Origin: Chloroflexota bacterium
Lineage (GTDB): Bacteria > Chloroflexota > Dehalococcoidia > Lucifugimonadales > SAR202-VII-2
Assembly: GCA_003228115.1 (NCBI GenBank)
Contig: QEVV01000002.1
Span: 372,001 to 436,000 of the forward strand
Reading direction: 5' to 3'
Length of the DNA: 64,000 bases
Position numbers and translations under genes: made by a program. Under the pieces are notes generated by a model, which was not told the origin of the DNA, did no database searches, and saw only the letters and a list, made by a program, of their open reading frames with translations. How positions within the stretch are numbered: position 1 is the first letter of the stretch; every line of letters starts with the position of its first letter. Shown here piece after piece: positions 36,884 to 45,730 of this stretch.

Positions 36884-38188
36884 TCAGCTAGGAATCTTGG
36901 CTACGGGCACTGCGGTTTTCCCCCGCAACGACCACGAAGTTGCTTCGTGGATGGCGGCGTCTATGGTATGACCCAGCAGGGGCTGAGGGTTATCTATGTA
37001 GACAAGTTTGTCCGTCCGAGTGCGGGCGGTCCATTGGCCCCGCCGGTGACCATCGACCAAAACTTCATACACATTTCCGACGTAGGCCTTGTTAATGTCT
37101 GCCTGGATGCCTGCCTGAAGCTGGTCAATGGCGCTGACGCGCCGATGCTTCTCCGCTTGAGGAACGTCGTCCGTCAGTTGCCGCAAAGAGATGGTGTTGG
37201 GCCGTGGCGAATACATGGCGGTGTGCACTTTGTCGAAGTGCAGATCGTTGACAAGGTCGTATGTCTGCTGGAACTGCGCCTCGGTTTCGCCGGGGAAACC
37301 GACAATGAGATCGGTCACCATTGCCACGCCGGGCACCATCGACCGGACCTTATGCACCAGGTCCCGGTATTGGGCATTGGTATAGCCCCGGCGCATGTTC
37401 TCCAGCACGACGTCATCGCCAGCTTGGAACGGCAGATTGAAGTTCTCGCAGACCTTGGGCAGGTCTGCAACTGCTTGGATGATGCGGTCGGTCATGTCAT
37501 TGGGATGAGAAGTAAGGAAGCGGATCCGGCCAATGCCATCCACCTCATGCACGGCTTCCAACAGAAGGGCCAAATCCGGCTTGTCTGGCAGGTCGTACCC
37601 ATAAGCGTCTACGGTTTGCCCCAGGAGCGTCACTTCGCGAACCCCCCGTTGGGCAAGCAAAGAAACCTCGCGGACCACTTCCTCTACCGGCTTGCTGACC
37701 TGGCGTCCCCGGCGGTAGGGGATAATGCAGAAAGAGCAAAACTTGTCGCATCCCTGAATGATGGGGACGAAGGCCGTGACCTCAGGATTGGGAGGAACAA
37801 GGGGCCCTAGGCAACCCTCAACGTCCACGCCCAAGCGCTCCCCCAACAGGTCCAATAGGGGAGCATAGTCCTGTGGCTGCATGAAGACATCCACATAGGG
37901 GAAACGAGCGCGCAGAGCGTCCTGCTCTCGGCCCGGGCCAACCATACAGCCCATGAGCGCAACCACTCTGTCCGGCCTGTCACGCTTCAGGGGCTTCAGT
38001 GTCCCCAGCATGCCAACCACCTTGTCTTCGGCGTTCTGCCGGACCACGCAGGAGTTGACCACGAGCAGGTCTGCTTCTTCGGGGCTTTCTGTAGGCGTCA
38101 GGCCGAGCTGCGTCAGCGCGCTTTCAAGGCGCTCTGAGTCGGCCTTGTTCATCTGGCAGCCAATGGTCCAAGAGAAGTAGCGTTCCAT
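36884..38188 (-). CDS. miaB: tRNA methylthiotransferase MiaB
   Basis: Radical SAM methylthiotransferase of 434 residues that converts i6A37 to ms2i6A37 in tRNA. The N-terminal UPF0004 domain has its cluster Cys residues in TIGCQMN, VNSCVVR and LMGCMV. The radical SAM triad is CDKFCSFC in IIQGCDKFCSFCIIPYRRG. NLPFQAGDDVVLENMRRGYT, IVGFPGETEAQF and a C-terminal TRAM domain (KAYVGNVYEVLVDG) complete the family layout. MtaB or RimO are less likely given this combination. It is followed by its own terminator. Confidence 0.93.
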   Translation of the reverse strand: MERYFSWTIGCQMNKADSERLESALTQLGLTPTESPEEADLLVVNSCVVRQNAEDKVVGMLGTLKPLKRDRPDRVVALMGCMVGPGREQDALRARFPYVDVFMQPQDYAPLLDLLGERLGVDVEGCLGPLVPPNPEVTAFVPIIQGCDKFCSFCIIPYRRGRQVSKPVEEVVREVSLLAQRGVREVTLLGQTVDAYGYDLPDKPDLALLLEAVHEVDGIGRIRFLTSHPNDMTDRIIQAVADLPKVCENFNLPFQAGDDVVLENMRRGYTNAQYRDLVHKVRSMVPGVAMVTDLIVGFPGETEAQFQQTYDLVNDLHFDKVHTAMYSPRPNTISLRQLTDDVPQAEKHRRVSAIDQLQAGIQADINKAYVGNVYEVLVDGHRRGQWTARTRTDKLVYIDNPQPLLGHTIDAAIHEATSWSLRGKTAVPVAKIPS

Positions 38189-38235
38189 GGCCCCTTATTG
38201 GTCGGAAATGCGGGAAATGGCAGTATATACAGGTG

Positions 38236-38327
38236 TGGCGGAGGGAATGGGATTCGAACCCATGCGGGAGCTTTAACCCCCAACCCGCTTAGCAGGCGGG
38301 CGCACTAGACCACTATGCGATCCCTCC
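38236..38327 (-). tRNA. tRNA-Ser (anticodon GCU)
   Basis: Class II tRNA of 92 bases with the CCA end encoded. The acceptor arms GGAGGGA (38321-38327) and TCCCTCC (complement of 38240-38246) pair fully. The anticodon loop CTGCTAA gives anticodon GCU, reading AGC and AGU. A long variable arm, then GGTTCGAATCC as T arm, confirm a serine tRNA. Confidence 0.95.
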
Positions 38328-38337
38328 GCGAACTTCA

Positions 38338-38367
38338 ACTATAGCAACCTCAACAGAGATGAGACAA
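38338..38367 (-). promoter_or_regulatory. Promoter of tRNA-Ser
   Basis: Minus-strand -35 TTGTCT (38362-38367), 18-base spacer, -10 TATAGT (38338-38343), ending 10 bases before the mature tRNA 5' end. Confidence 0.55.
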
Positions 38368-38422
38368 GGCAGGACGTGCAGAATAGGCCCCGCCGGGACT
38401 GCCAGGAGAGGGCGAGAGAGGG

Positions 38423-38896
38423 CTAACCGGCGTGGCTATGAGCGCTTACAGAGGATGAATGGGGCTCTTGGTCGCCCTCGGCATAGCAGGCGTCGATGCC
38501 GACCCAAACTTCGCCATCCTCGAAGACTTCTTTCTTCCAGATGGGCACCGTTTCCTTAATTCGGTCTACGGTGTATTGAGCGGCCGCAAAAGCTTCTTTG
38601 CGATGCGCCGAGCCCACAGCAACAACAAGGCTGATGTCCCCAATGTCCAAATGCCCGAAGCGATGGACTATGGAAACCGTGCGAACTCCGAAGTTCACTT
38701 GGGCCTCTTGGGCGATGCGCTCCAACTCTTTGTAGGCCATTTCCTCGTATGCTTCGTACTCCAGAGACACCACAGCGCGGTCGCTGGTGTGGTTGCGGGT
38801 TGTGCCCAGGAACGTTACGACACCGCCGTTGGCGGGGTCGAGGACCGTTTCTGTGACTGCGTCGGGGTTTATGGCTTGCCGGGTGACTTGAATCAA
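38423..38896 (-). CDS. moaE: Molybdopterin synthase catalytic subunit MoaE
   Basis: Large subunit of molybdopterin synthase, 157 residues, which receives sulfur from MoaD thiocarboxylate to convert precursor Z (cPMP) to molybdopterin. GGVVTFLGTTRNHT, LEYEAYEEMAYKEL, VHRFGHLDIGD, HRKEAFAAAQYTVDRIKETVPIWKKE are diagnostic, the last holding the catalytic lysines. The start is a TTG overlapping the moaD stop by 4 bases. A His/Ser-rich tail of about 15 residues follows the domain. Confidence 0.94.
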   Translation of the reverse strand: MIQVTRQAINPDAVTETVLDPANGGVVTFLGTTRNHTSDRAVVSLEYEAYEEMAYKELERIAQEAQVNFGVRTVSIVHRFGHLDIGDISLVVAVGSAHRKEAFAAAQYTVDRIKETVPIWKKEVFEDGEVWVGIDACYAEGDQEPHSSSVSAHSHAG

Positions 38897-39141
38897 GAAG
38901 AACCTCCGCTGACCGGCGGGATCAAGGCGACTTCGTCGTTGTCGGCGAGAGCTAGGTCCGGATCGGCGTATTCTGCGTTAACTGCTACAACGATGCGTTC
39001 CGGCTGAGGAAGGCGGGGGAACTGGTCGTGAAGCCGTATGCGCAAGTCATGCACCGTCGAGCCGGGGTCGAGGACGACATCAAGGTTGTCGTGTCCAGCG
39101 AACTCCCGGAAGGCGGCAAAGAAACGAACGTTAACCCGCAT
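38893..39141 (-). CDS. moaD: Molybdopterin synthase sulfur carrier MoaD (GGSS end)
   Basis: Ubiquitin-fold sulfur carrier of 82 residues. VNVRFFAAFREFAG, STVHDLRIRL and DNDEVALIPPVSGG match MoaD. In working MoaD the Gly-Gly must be the extreme C-terminus, because the terminal carboxylate is adenylated and thiolated; here two Ser residues follow (SGGSS). The ATG at 39141 is six bases after GAGGT. It is translationally coupled to moaE. Either the tail is trimmed by a protease or the end results from a small change; the sequence alone does not say. Confidence 0.9.
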   Translation of the reverse strand: MRVNVRFFAAFREFAGHDNLDVVLDPGSTVHDLRIRLHDQFPRLPQPERIVVAVNAEYADPDLALADNDEVALIPPVSGGSS

Positions 39142-39304
39142 GACCAAACCTCACAGAGTCACTATTATAACGTGCCGGTTCAGAGAGGCGGTAGGCTAGC
39201 CCGTTCTCATTGGATTTCCGTGTGTATTGCGACTAAACTATTTGGCGGCGCGTCGGCCCTCTGCGTTAGGGCGGATATACCCTGTCGGTTAGAGGAGGAT
39301 TAAG

Positions 39305-41668
39305 GTGCAACGACGTATGTTTACTGAATCCATGGCCCGTGCTTGCGCTCTGCACCCTTGGCGAACGATAGGCCTATGGGCGGCACTGATAATTGTGGCC
39401 TTCCTGCTGAGCAACGCTCTACTATCCGATGCTCTGACTACCCAATTCCGTTTTACCAACAACCCCGATTCCCAGCGGGCAAATGATCTCGTTGAGGAGC
39501 GGCTCCGGGGGCCGAAGCGGGCGACCGAGCTCGTCATTGTCCAGTCAGAGACGCTTACGGTTGATGACACCGCGTTCCGTGAAAGGGTTGAAACGCTTTT
39601 TGAAATAATCATGGCTGTTGGGCCTACCAAGGTGGGCCAGGGGCTGAACTACTATCAGTTCAACGATCCTTCGATGGTCTCAGAAGATCGCCGTACAAGC
39701 ATTTTGACCTTTGAGATGGCGGGCACACTTGACGATGCTATAAGCAACGCTAAGGAACTCCTGGCTATCGCTAAAATGGCTGATGGAGAAGATAACTTTC
39801 GCGTGCTCATAGCCGGCGAGGCAAGCGTGACTCACGAATCGAACGAACTAGCGACATCAGATATAAAGAAGGGCGAGAGCATCGGGGTGCCTGTAGCCTT
39901 GATCATACTGCTGGTTTTGTTTGGGGCCGTGTTGGCGGCCGTCCTGCCGCTGCTCCTGGCGATAGTAGCAATCATCGTCGCCTTGGGCGCCACAGCAATC
40001 GTGGGGCAAGCCTTCGATCTAGTCTTCTTCGTCACCTTGATGATTAGCATGATCGGCTTGGCGGTGGGTATCGACTACTCACTGCTCATCGTTTATCGCT
40101 TTAGAGAGGAACTGCCCCGCCAGGAAGGCAATGCCGTCGATATGACTCCCCGGTCAGGAGTCATATCGACGTTGGTGATGACCATCATCCAGCTGACATT
40201 GCTGCCCTGGTTCATCTTTAATGCGTTCATTTGGGGTCGCAAATGGCGTCCATCCGCTAACGTAGTCAGCGCCGTAGGCCGAACCGGGGCTACGGCCAGC
40301 AGAACGGTCTTCTTCAGTGGGCTGATCGTGGTCATGGCGCTCGCTGGCATGCTCATTATCCCTACCACGATATTCCGAAGCCTTGGCGTCGGCGCCATCC
40401 TCGTGGTGGTCTCTGCCGTGCTCGCCTCTTTGACGTTACTGCCAGCCGTGCTCTCCCTCCTGGGCCATCGAATTAATGCTCTCAAGATTCCATTTCTTGG
40501 ACGGAGTCTCAATCGGGACTCAGCTGAGAACACAGGAGGCTTCTGGGCAGCAATCTCGAATACGGTTATGAGATTTCCGGCTCCGAGCCTGATTATCACC
40601 GCGGGTCTACTCATATTGGCAGCCTTTTCTTACTTCGACATAAACACTGGGTTCAATGGGGTCGACACCCTCCCTGACCGCCTACAGACCAAGCAAGCTT
40701 TTGTCGTTCTCGAAGAGGAGTTCTCCTTCGGGGTTGTCGCCCCGGCGCAGATCGTCATCGACGGCCCAGTATTCTCGGCTGAGGTCGAAGAGGCCAGACA
40801 AAGACTGGAGATCGCTCTTGCCAATGACCCCGAAACTTTCCCTGGCGACAATCGGTGGCTTCCCAATAACCAGGGTGATCTGGGCCTTCTGGCCGTTCCG
40901 CTTGCCGGAGACCCCAACGGTGAAATCGCCATTGATGCTATCCGCAAGCTAAGAGAGGAGCTTATTCCTCAAGCATTCGCCGGTGTGGACGCCGACGTTT
41001 TGGTGGGCGGCACGACCGCCTTCAGCGTGGACTTCTTCGCCGTCTCTAACACCTACGCCCCAATCGTCGTGTTCGTTGTGCTAGCGCTGAGCTTCATACT
41101 GTTGATGCTCGTGTTCAGGTCCATTGTTGTGCCGATCAAGGCCATCATCATGAACCTTTTCTCGGTCGGAGCTGCCTACGGCCTGCTGGTGCTGGTCTTT
41201 CAAAAGGGGTTTCTGGATTCCATCCTGCCCTTCCAGCAAACACCGATCATTGATGCGTGGATACCACTGTTCCTGTTTTCGGTGCTCTTTGGGTTATCCA
41301 TGGACTACCACGTCTTCCTGCTGAGCCGCATCAGGGAGAGGTACGACCAGACCCGAAACAACACTGAGGCGGTGGCTTTTGGCCTCAGAGCGACCGGAGG
41401 CCTTATCACTGGCGCGGCAATGATCATGGTGGTGGTGTTTAGTGGCTTTGCCTCTGGAGAAAGCTTGGGGAACCAGCAGGTAGGGTTTGGTCTGGCGGCG
41501 GCTATCTTCATCGACGCCACTATTGTGCGCTCCATTATGGTGCCAGCCAGCATGCGGCTCCTGGGGAACGTAAACTGGTATCTGCCGTCCTTCTTGCGTT
41601 GGTTGCCGGACCTGCGGGTAGAGCCACACACCGAGCCCTCCCTTGTCGAAGGCGAAAGGAAAGCCTAG
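39305..41668 (+). CDS. MMPL/RND-family membrane transporter
   Basis: A large transporter of 787 residues with about 12 membrane helices arranged as two repeats of one plus five, each preceded by a soluble domain. Helix 1 is at about 20-40, a first helix cluster at 195-385 including GLAVGIDYSLLIVYRFREEL, and the second at 590-765 including FGLSMDYHVFLLSRIRERY. The GxxxDY motif in each repeat is typical of MMPL proteins, which export lipids or hydrophobic compounds using the proton gradient. The GTG at 39305 follows AGAGGAGGA. Substrate unknown. It is alone between moaD and egtB and has its own terminator. Confidence 0.9.
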   Translation: MQRRMFTESMARACALHPWRTIGLWAALIIVAFLLSNALLSDALTTQFRFTNNPDSQRANDLVEERLRGPKRATELVIVQSETLTVDDTAFRERVETLFEIIMAVGPTKVGQGLNYYQFNDPSMVSEDRRTSILTFEMAGTLDDAISNAKELLAIAKMADGEDNFRVLIAGEASVTHESNELATSDIKKGESIGVPVALIILLVLFGAVLAAVLPLLLAIVAIIVALGATAIVGQAFDLVFFVTLMISMIGLAVGIDYSLLIVYRFREELPRQEGNAVDMTPRSGVISTLVMTIIQLTLLPWFIFNAFIWGRKWRPSANVVSAVGRTGATASRTVFFSGLIVVMALAGMLIIPTTIFRSLGVGAILVVVSAVLASLTLLPAVLSLLGHRINALKIPFLGRSLNRDSAENTGGFWAAISNTVMRFPAPSLIITAGLLILAAFSYFDINTGFNGVDTLPDRLQTKQAFVVLEEEFSFGVVAPAQIVIDGPVFSAEVEEARQRLEIALANDPETFPGDNRWLPNNQGDLGLLAVPLAGDPNGEIAIDAIRKLREELIPQAFAGVDADVLVGGTTAFSVDFFAVSNTYAPIVVFVVLALSFILLMLVFRSIVVPIKAIIMNLFSVGAAYGLLVLVFQKGFLDSILPFQQTPIIDAWIPLFLFSVLFGLSMDYHVFLLSRIRERYDQTRNNTEAVAFGLRATGGLITGAAMIMVVVFSGFASGESLGNQQVGFGLAAAIFIDATIVRSIMVPASMRLLGNVNWYLPSFLRWLPDLRVEPHTEPSLVEGERKA

Positions 41669-41707
41669 TTACCAGGGCACGGAACGGGTTTTGGTGTAAA
41701 CAAACGA

Positions 41708-41750
41708 AGAGAAGGGGGCAAGGCCATTGGCCTTGCCCCCTTCTCTCATT
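41708..41750 (+). terminator. Terminator between MMPL gene and egtB
   Basis: An 18-bp stem (arms 41708-41725 and 41729-41746) with a three-base loop and a weak T tract, placed between convergent genes. Confidence 0.78.
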
Positions 41751-41763
41751 ATTCGGCGATGGG

Positions 41764-43041
41764 TTAGGCGTCTTCCGCTAAGCGGAACCCCATGAACTGC
41801 CATCTAGCATGAGGGGGAAAGAAATTGCGGTAGGTGGTTCGCAGATGGGAACGCGGCGTGGCACAGGAGCCGCCCCGAAGGACCATCTGGTTCACCATGA
41901 ACTTGCCGTTATACTCGCCGACGGCGCCGGGCGTCGGCTTGAAGCCTGGGTACGCCGAATACGGGCTCTGGGTCCATTCCCAGACATCGCCGTACAACTG
42001 CTCAAGACCTCCGTTGCCGGGGGCGGGTAGGGGGTGGTAGACACCAGACTCCATGAACGTCCCTTGCAGGGGTTCAGTCTCGGCTGAACGCTCCCACTCC
42101 TGTTCTGTGGGCAGGCGCTTCCCCTTCCAGTGAGCGTAGGCATCAGCCTCGTAGTAGCTGACGTGCGCCACCGGAGCGTGCTCGTCCACGGGCTGCATTC
42201 CTGACATTGTTTGGACCCACCATGTCCCGTCTACCTTTTCCCAATAGAGCGGAGCGTCCCAACCTTCTGCCTTTACGGTGGTCCATCCGTCGGACAGCCA
42301 GAGGGTGGGAATCCCGTAGCCCCCCGCCGCCATAAACTCCATGAACTCTCCGTTGGTGACGAGCCTAGAGGCGATCCGAAATGGGCGAAGGAGGGCCTCA
42401 TGGCGTGGCCCTTCGTTGTCGAAGGCAAACTCGGTTCCCTCATAACCAATACGGTGAATGCCGCCCTGGAAGTCCATCCAGCGGAGCGGAGGAGTTGCTG
42501 TACCTCGCGGAATCGGTCGGTTGTGATAGGCGGGCCGAAGAGGATTTATGGCCAGGTTGTACTTGATGTCCGTAATGATGAGTTCCTGGTGCTGCTGCTC
42601 GTGATTGAGCCCCAGAATCAGCGTCGGTTCGAGCTCGCGGAGTTTGTTCTCGTCTGAGACCTCTAGGAGGGAGACCATTCCTTGGTCAACGTGGGCACGA
42701 TAATCGTAGACCTCAGCGACGGTGGGCCTGGAAATTAATCCTCTGTGTGGACGGTAGTACTGAGGGCCCACGGCGTTGTAGTAAGAGTTGAACAGGAACT
42801 CATATTTGGGATGGGGACTCTCGTATCCCGGAAGATGAGGCTTCAGCAAGAACGTCTCAAAGAACCAGGAAACATGTGCCAGGTGCCATCGGGTGGGGCT
42901 AACGTCGGCCATCGCCTGGAGGATGTAATCCTCTATGGCCAGGGGTTGGCACAGGTGCTCCGTAGCCCTGCGCACATCCTGGTACTGCGAAAGAAGCGCA
43001 GCCGCGCTACGATAGGGCCCGTCAGCAGGCGACGTGCTCAC
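41764..43041 (-). CDS. egtB: EgtB-like sulfoxide synthase
   Basis: A non-heme iron enzyme of 425 residues that joins sulfur to hercynine in ergothioneine synthesis, or a close relative. The N-terminal DinB-like domain has WHLAHVSWFFETF and NHEQQHQELI, which hold the iron His ligands. The C-terminal formylglycine-generating-enzyme-like domain (about 190-425) includes VTNGEFMEFMAAGGY, RLPTEQEWERSAE, LYGDVWEWTQSPY and VLRGGSCATPRSHLRTTYRNF. The start is the GTG at 43041, five bases after GGAGG; a longer frame runs to 43101. egtD is not adjacent, so the route may be split or the substrate may differ (OvoA-like). Confidence 0.88.
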   Translation of the reverse strand: MSTSPADGPYRSAAALLSQYQDVRRATEHLCQPLAIEDYILQAMADVSPTRWHLAHVSWFFETFLLKPHLPGYESPHPKYEFLFNSYYNAVGPQYYRPHRGLISRPTVAEVYDYRAHVDQGMVSLLEVSDENKLRELEPTLILGLNHEQQHQELIITDIKYNLAINPLRPAYHNRPIPRGTATPPLRWMDFQGGIHRIGYEGTEFAFDNEGPRHEALLRPFRIASRLVTNGEFMEFMAAGGYGIPTLWLSDGWTTVKAEGWDAPLYWEKVDGTWWVQTMSGMQPVDEHAPVAHVSYYEADAYAHWKGKRLPTEQEWERSAETEPLQGTFMESGVYHPLPAPGNGGLEQLYGDVWEWTQSPYSAYPGFKPTPGAVGEYNGKFMVNQMVLRGGSCATPRSHLRTTYRNFFPPHARWQFMGFRLAEDA

Positions 43042-43288
43042 TGCGACCTCCATGTTCGGCGGTGTCTTGGGATGATAGCAATCAATTTTCAAGGCCGTCA
43101 ATTTGATGCCGGTCGGGGACCAAGAGGATTGGCCCTCAAGATGGTTTGTAGTATAAAGGTTCAGTACAGTTCCGACCTCTATACCACAAGCTCAGAGAAG
43201 CGACACCTGTCATACGCAATTTTTGGTCGTGCACTATTCAGGTGAGACGGGGCCTCGCTGAGGCTTCGTTGTGTTGGGGGAGCCATGC

Positions 43289-44572
43289 ATGCTTAGCGTT
43301 GAGCAGAATGAACGTCTCACGAAGGTAGGCCCGGGCACTCCAATGGGCGCGCTTATGCGGCGCTATTGGCATCCGATTGCGGGCGAGGATGAATTCGTCG
43401 ATAGGCCGACGAAGAAGGTTCGTATTCTGGGCGAGTCTCTCACGCTGTATAGGGATAAGCGGGGTGAATACGGGCTCATCGGAGAGCGATGCGCTCACAG
43501 GGGCGTCAATATGGCTGCCGGCATCCCGGAAGAGGATGGCCTTCGGTGCCTCTACCACGGTTGGAAGTACGACTCCGAGGGATATTGCGTGGAGCAGCCG
43601 GCGGAGCCCGAGGGGAGCACTTTTAAAAACAAGATTCGGCTCACCGCCTACCCCGTCCAGGTGCTGGGTGGGCTGGTATGGGCCTACTTGGGACCGGAGC
43701 CTGCACCGCTCTTGCCACGTTGGGACATTTTTGTGTGGGATAAGGTATTCCGGCAGGTTGGCAGCACGGTTGTGCCGTGCAACTGGCTTCAGTGCCAGGA
43801 GAATGCCATGGACCCCCACCATGCACACTTCACGCACGGCGTGTACGGCAGCTATATCATCGAGCGGATGGAGGAGCGGGGCATTTGGGTACCCGACTAC
43901 ATGCGCAGGGTGGTGAATAGGCTTGGAGGCAGCCGGGCCGTGAAAAACGGCTTCGATAGGTTTGAGCACGGTGTCATCAAGCGCCGGTTGATGCCTGGTG
44001 AGACTGAGGAGTCAGAGAACTGGCGGATTGGTCACCCTATGGTGTTCCCGAATATGACGCGCATCGGTAAGAAGGGGTGGTACTGCTTCCAGATACGCGT
44101 ACCGTTGGACGATACGACGACTTGGCATTTGAACTATGAAGTGTTTGACCCCGGCCCCAATGGGGAGTTGCCGGAGCAGACCCTGGTCCCGCTCTTCGAC
44201 GTGCCGATCATGGAATTCCCGGACTATATTCTGGGGCAAGACCTGATTGCATGGTCGGAGCAAGGGCCCATATCCGATAGGACCAATGAACACCTTGGCG
44301 AATCCGACGTGGGAGTCATCATGTATAGGTCGCTGCTGGAAGAGCAGATGGCCATCGTGGAAGACGGAGCCGACCCCATGAACGTGTTCCGCGACCCGGA
44401 ACTAAACCAACGTATCGACCTTCCTACGGAAGATTATGGAGCCCTGCGGGACTACCAGGAAGGGGCTGCCAAATATTACGACACTGGTCCCCATGGGCAT
44501 GTGGAGTACATGGATGAGGTCTTTCTGAAGGCTAAGAAGGCCGAGTTGAATGAGGCGGAAAATGGCGGCTAG
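43289..44572 (+). CDS. Rieske-type aromatic ring-hydroxylating oxygenase, alpha subunit
   Basis: An oxygenase of 427 residues. The Rieske 2Fe-2S site is C68-x-H70 and C87-x2-H90 in ERCAHRGVNMAAG and RCLYHGWKYD. The mononuclear iron motif is N172-x2-D175-x2-H178-x4-H183 in CQENAMDPHHAHFTHG. Length and layout fit phthalate-4,5-dioxygenase-type or related demethylating oxygenases, which take electrons from a separate reductase; no reductase gene is adjacent. The ATG at 43289 follows GGGGGAG. A small cupin-like gene lies 12 bases downstream and may be co-transcribed. Confidence 0.9.
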   Translation: MLSVEQNERLTKVGPGTPMGALMRRYWHPIAGEDEFVDRPTKKVRILGESLTLYRDKRGEYGLIGERCAHRGVNMAAGIPEEDGLRCLYHGWKYDSEGYCVEQPAEPEGSTFKNKIRLTAYPVQVLGGLVWAYLGPEPAPLLPRWDIFVWDKVFRQVGSTVVPCNWLQCQENAMDPHHAHFTHGVYGSYIIERMEERGIWVPDYMRRVVNRLGGSRAVKNGFDRFEHGVIKRRLMPGETEESENWRIGHPMVFPNMTRIGKKGWYCFQIRVPLDDTTTWHLNYEVFDPGPNGELPEQTLVPLFDVPIMEFPDYILGQDLIAWSEQGPISDRTNEHLGESDVGVIMYRSLLEEQMAIVEDGADPMNVFRDPELNQRIDLPTEDYGALRDYQEGAAKYYDTGPHGHVEYMDEVFLKAKKAELNEAENGG

Positions 44573-44584
44573 CAAGGAGCAACA

Positions 44585-45124
44585 ATGTCATTGACTATCA
44601 ATCCTTTCGCAGTCCCCCAGGAGCAACAGGGATGGCGAGGGCTGACGTACCTAGGACGGCCACGCAGGAAAGTATTCACCGTCTTGGAGAACGAGCACGT
44701 CTTAGTCACGGCGCTCTTGCAGATTCCAGGAGAGCCTGCTGTGCGCCATTCGCACGAGAGCGGAGAGTTGTCCATCCAGTATCACGGTGACATGCACCCG
44801 CTTGTTACGTGGCACGGCCCTGGAGAGTTTCATGGCGGAGGGGCTCCGCCTGCTGAGCGCACCATTTTCGAGGATGTTTCAGACAACATGGCCGCGCTTC
44901 AGGAAACCGTGGCCGACAGCCATCCTGATGTGAGTAAGTTATTTGGACTCATGGGACAGCTTCAGGACGAGATCCATCAACTTAGAGACAGTATTGTGGC
45001 GCAGCAGGCCCATGAGCCCGCGCCTAATATCCTGATTGACATACTATTCCCGCCCTTCAAGACAACCGTCGAGGACGACGCCTACCCAGAGAAGGTCACC
45101 TTCACAGGCCAGTGGCTGGACTAG
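44585..45124 (+). CDS. Cupin-like conserved protein next to Rieske oxygenase
   Basis: A 179-residue protein I cannot name firmly. Residues 30-90 look like a cupin barrel with a His-rich stretch RHSHESGELSIQYHGDMHP, and another GEFHGGGAPP, which could bind metal. The segment from about 105 to 145 (SKLFGLMGQLQDEIHQLRDSIVAQQ) is a likely helix or coiled coil. It follows the Rieske gene by 12 bases, with AAGGAGCA before its ATG, so a joint role in the same oxidation is likely. The reaction is unknown. Confidence 0.65.
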   Translation: MSLTINPFAVPQEQQGWRGLTYLGRPRRKVFTVLENEHVLVTALLQIPGEPAVRHSHESGELSIQYHGDMHPLVTWHGPGEFHGGGAPPAERTIFEDVSDNMAALQETVADSHPDVSKLFGLMGQLQDEIHQLRDSIVAQQAHEPAPNILIDILFPPFKTTVEDDAYPEKVTFTGQWLD

Positions 45125-45144
45125 TTGGCGACGCCTGGCTTTGA

Positions 45145-45174
45145 TTGACAGCGCGCCAGGCAGAACAATACAAT
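45145..45174 (+). promoter_or_regulatory. Promoter of rpsP-khpA-rimM
   Basis: Consensus -35 TTGACA (45145-45150), 18-base spacer, -10 TACAAT (45169-45174), ending 38 bases before the rpsP start. Confidence 0.8.
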
Positions 45175-45212
45175 GCCAGCGTCCCTATCCTGTTTTGGTG
45201 CTGGAATTAAAC

Positions 45213-45470
45213 ATGCTGAGAATCCGTTTGCGGCGGGTGGGCAAGAAGAAGCAGCCTTCCTACCGTATCGTAGTTGCCGCCTCCAAAGCCCCTCGTGACG
45301 GCGCGTTCGTAGATCAGGTTGGTCACTACAACCCGCTCACTGATCCCCCCACCGTCGTGCTGGACGAAGAGAAGGCTCTAAAGTGGCTTCGCGAGGGCGC
45401 CCAGCCATCGGATCCTGTCCGTCGAATTCTTGAGAAGGCCTCGTTGCTAGAGAAGGTCGCTGAGTCATGA
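45213..45470 (+). CDS. rpsP: 30S ribosomal protein S16
   Basis: Small-subunit protein bS16, 85 residues, needed for 30S assembly. The N-terminus LRIRLRRVGKKKQPSYRIVVA and the run VGHYNPLTDPP are diagnostic, as is WLREGAQPSDPVRRIL. The ATG at 45213 is fixed by the family N-terminus; the frame is open upstream into the cupin-like gene but not coding there. It overlaps khpA by 4 bases. The order rpsP-khpA-rimM is widely conserved. Confidence 0.96.
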   Translation: MLRIRLRRVGKKKQPSYRIVVAASKAPRDGAFVDQVGHYNPLTDPPTVVLDEEKALKWLREGAQPSDPVRRILEKASLLEKVAES

Positions 45471-45694
45471 AGGAGTTGGTGGAGTACATCGCTCGTTCCA
45501 TCGCAGCGCAACCTGACGATGTCAAGGTTGCTGTAGTCGAAGAAGGCGACCGAATCATCATCCGCCTTGAAGTAGCGGACGAGGACAAGGGCAAGATTAT
45601 TGGCCGCCAAGGCCGAGTTGCCCAGGCCATAAGAGTCCTTCTCAGAGTCTCTGCCGTGAAAGAAGGCACTCGCGCTGTCCTTGAGATCGTTTAG
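45467..45694 (+). CDS. khpA: KH-domain RNA-binding protein KhpA
   Basis: A small single KH-domain protein of 75 residues. The GxxG loop is in KGKIIGRQGRVAQAIRVLL. KhpA binds RNA, often with KhpB/Jag, and affects cell division and translation in Gram-positive bacteria. The ATG overlaps the rpsP stop (ATGA). Its place between rpsP and rimM is standard. Confidence 0.93.
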   Translation: MKELVEYIARSIAAQPDDVKVAVVEEGDRIIIRLEVADEDKGKIIGRQGRVAQAIRVLLRVSAVKEGTRAVLEIV

Positions 45695-45730
45695 CATCTC
45701 AGAACCCCTCCTTTCCTGTTTTCCCCTCTT

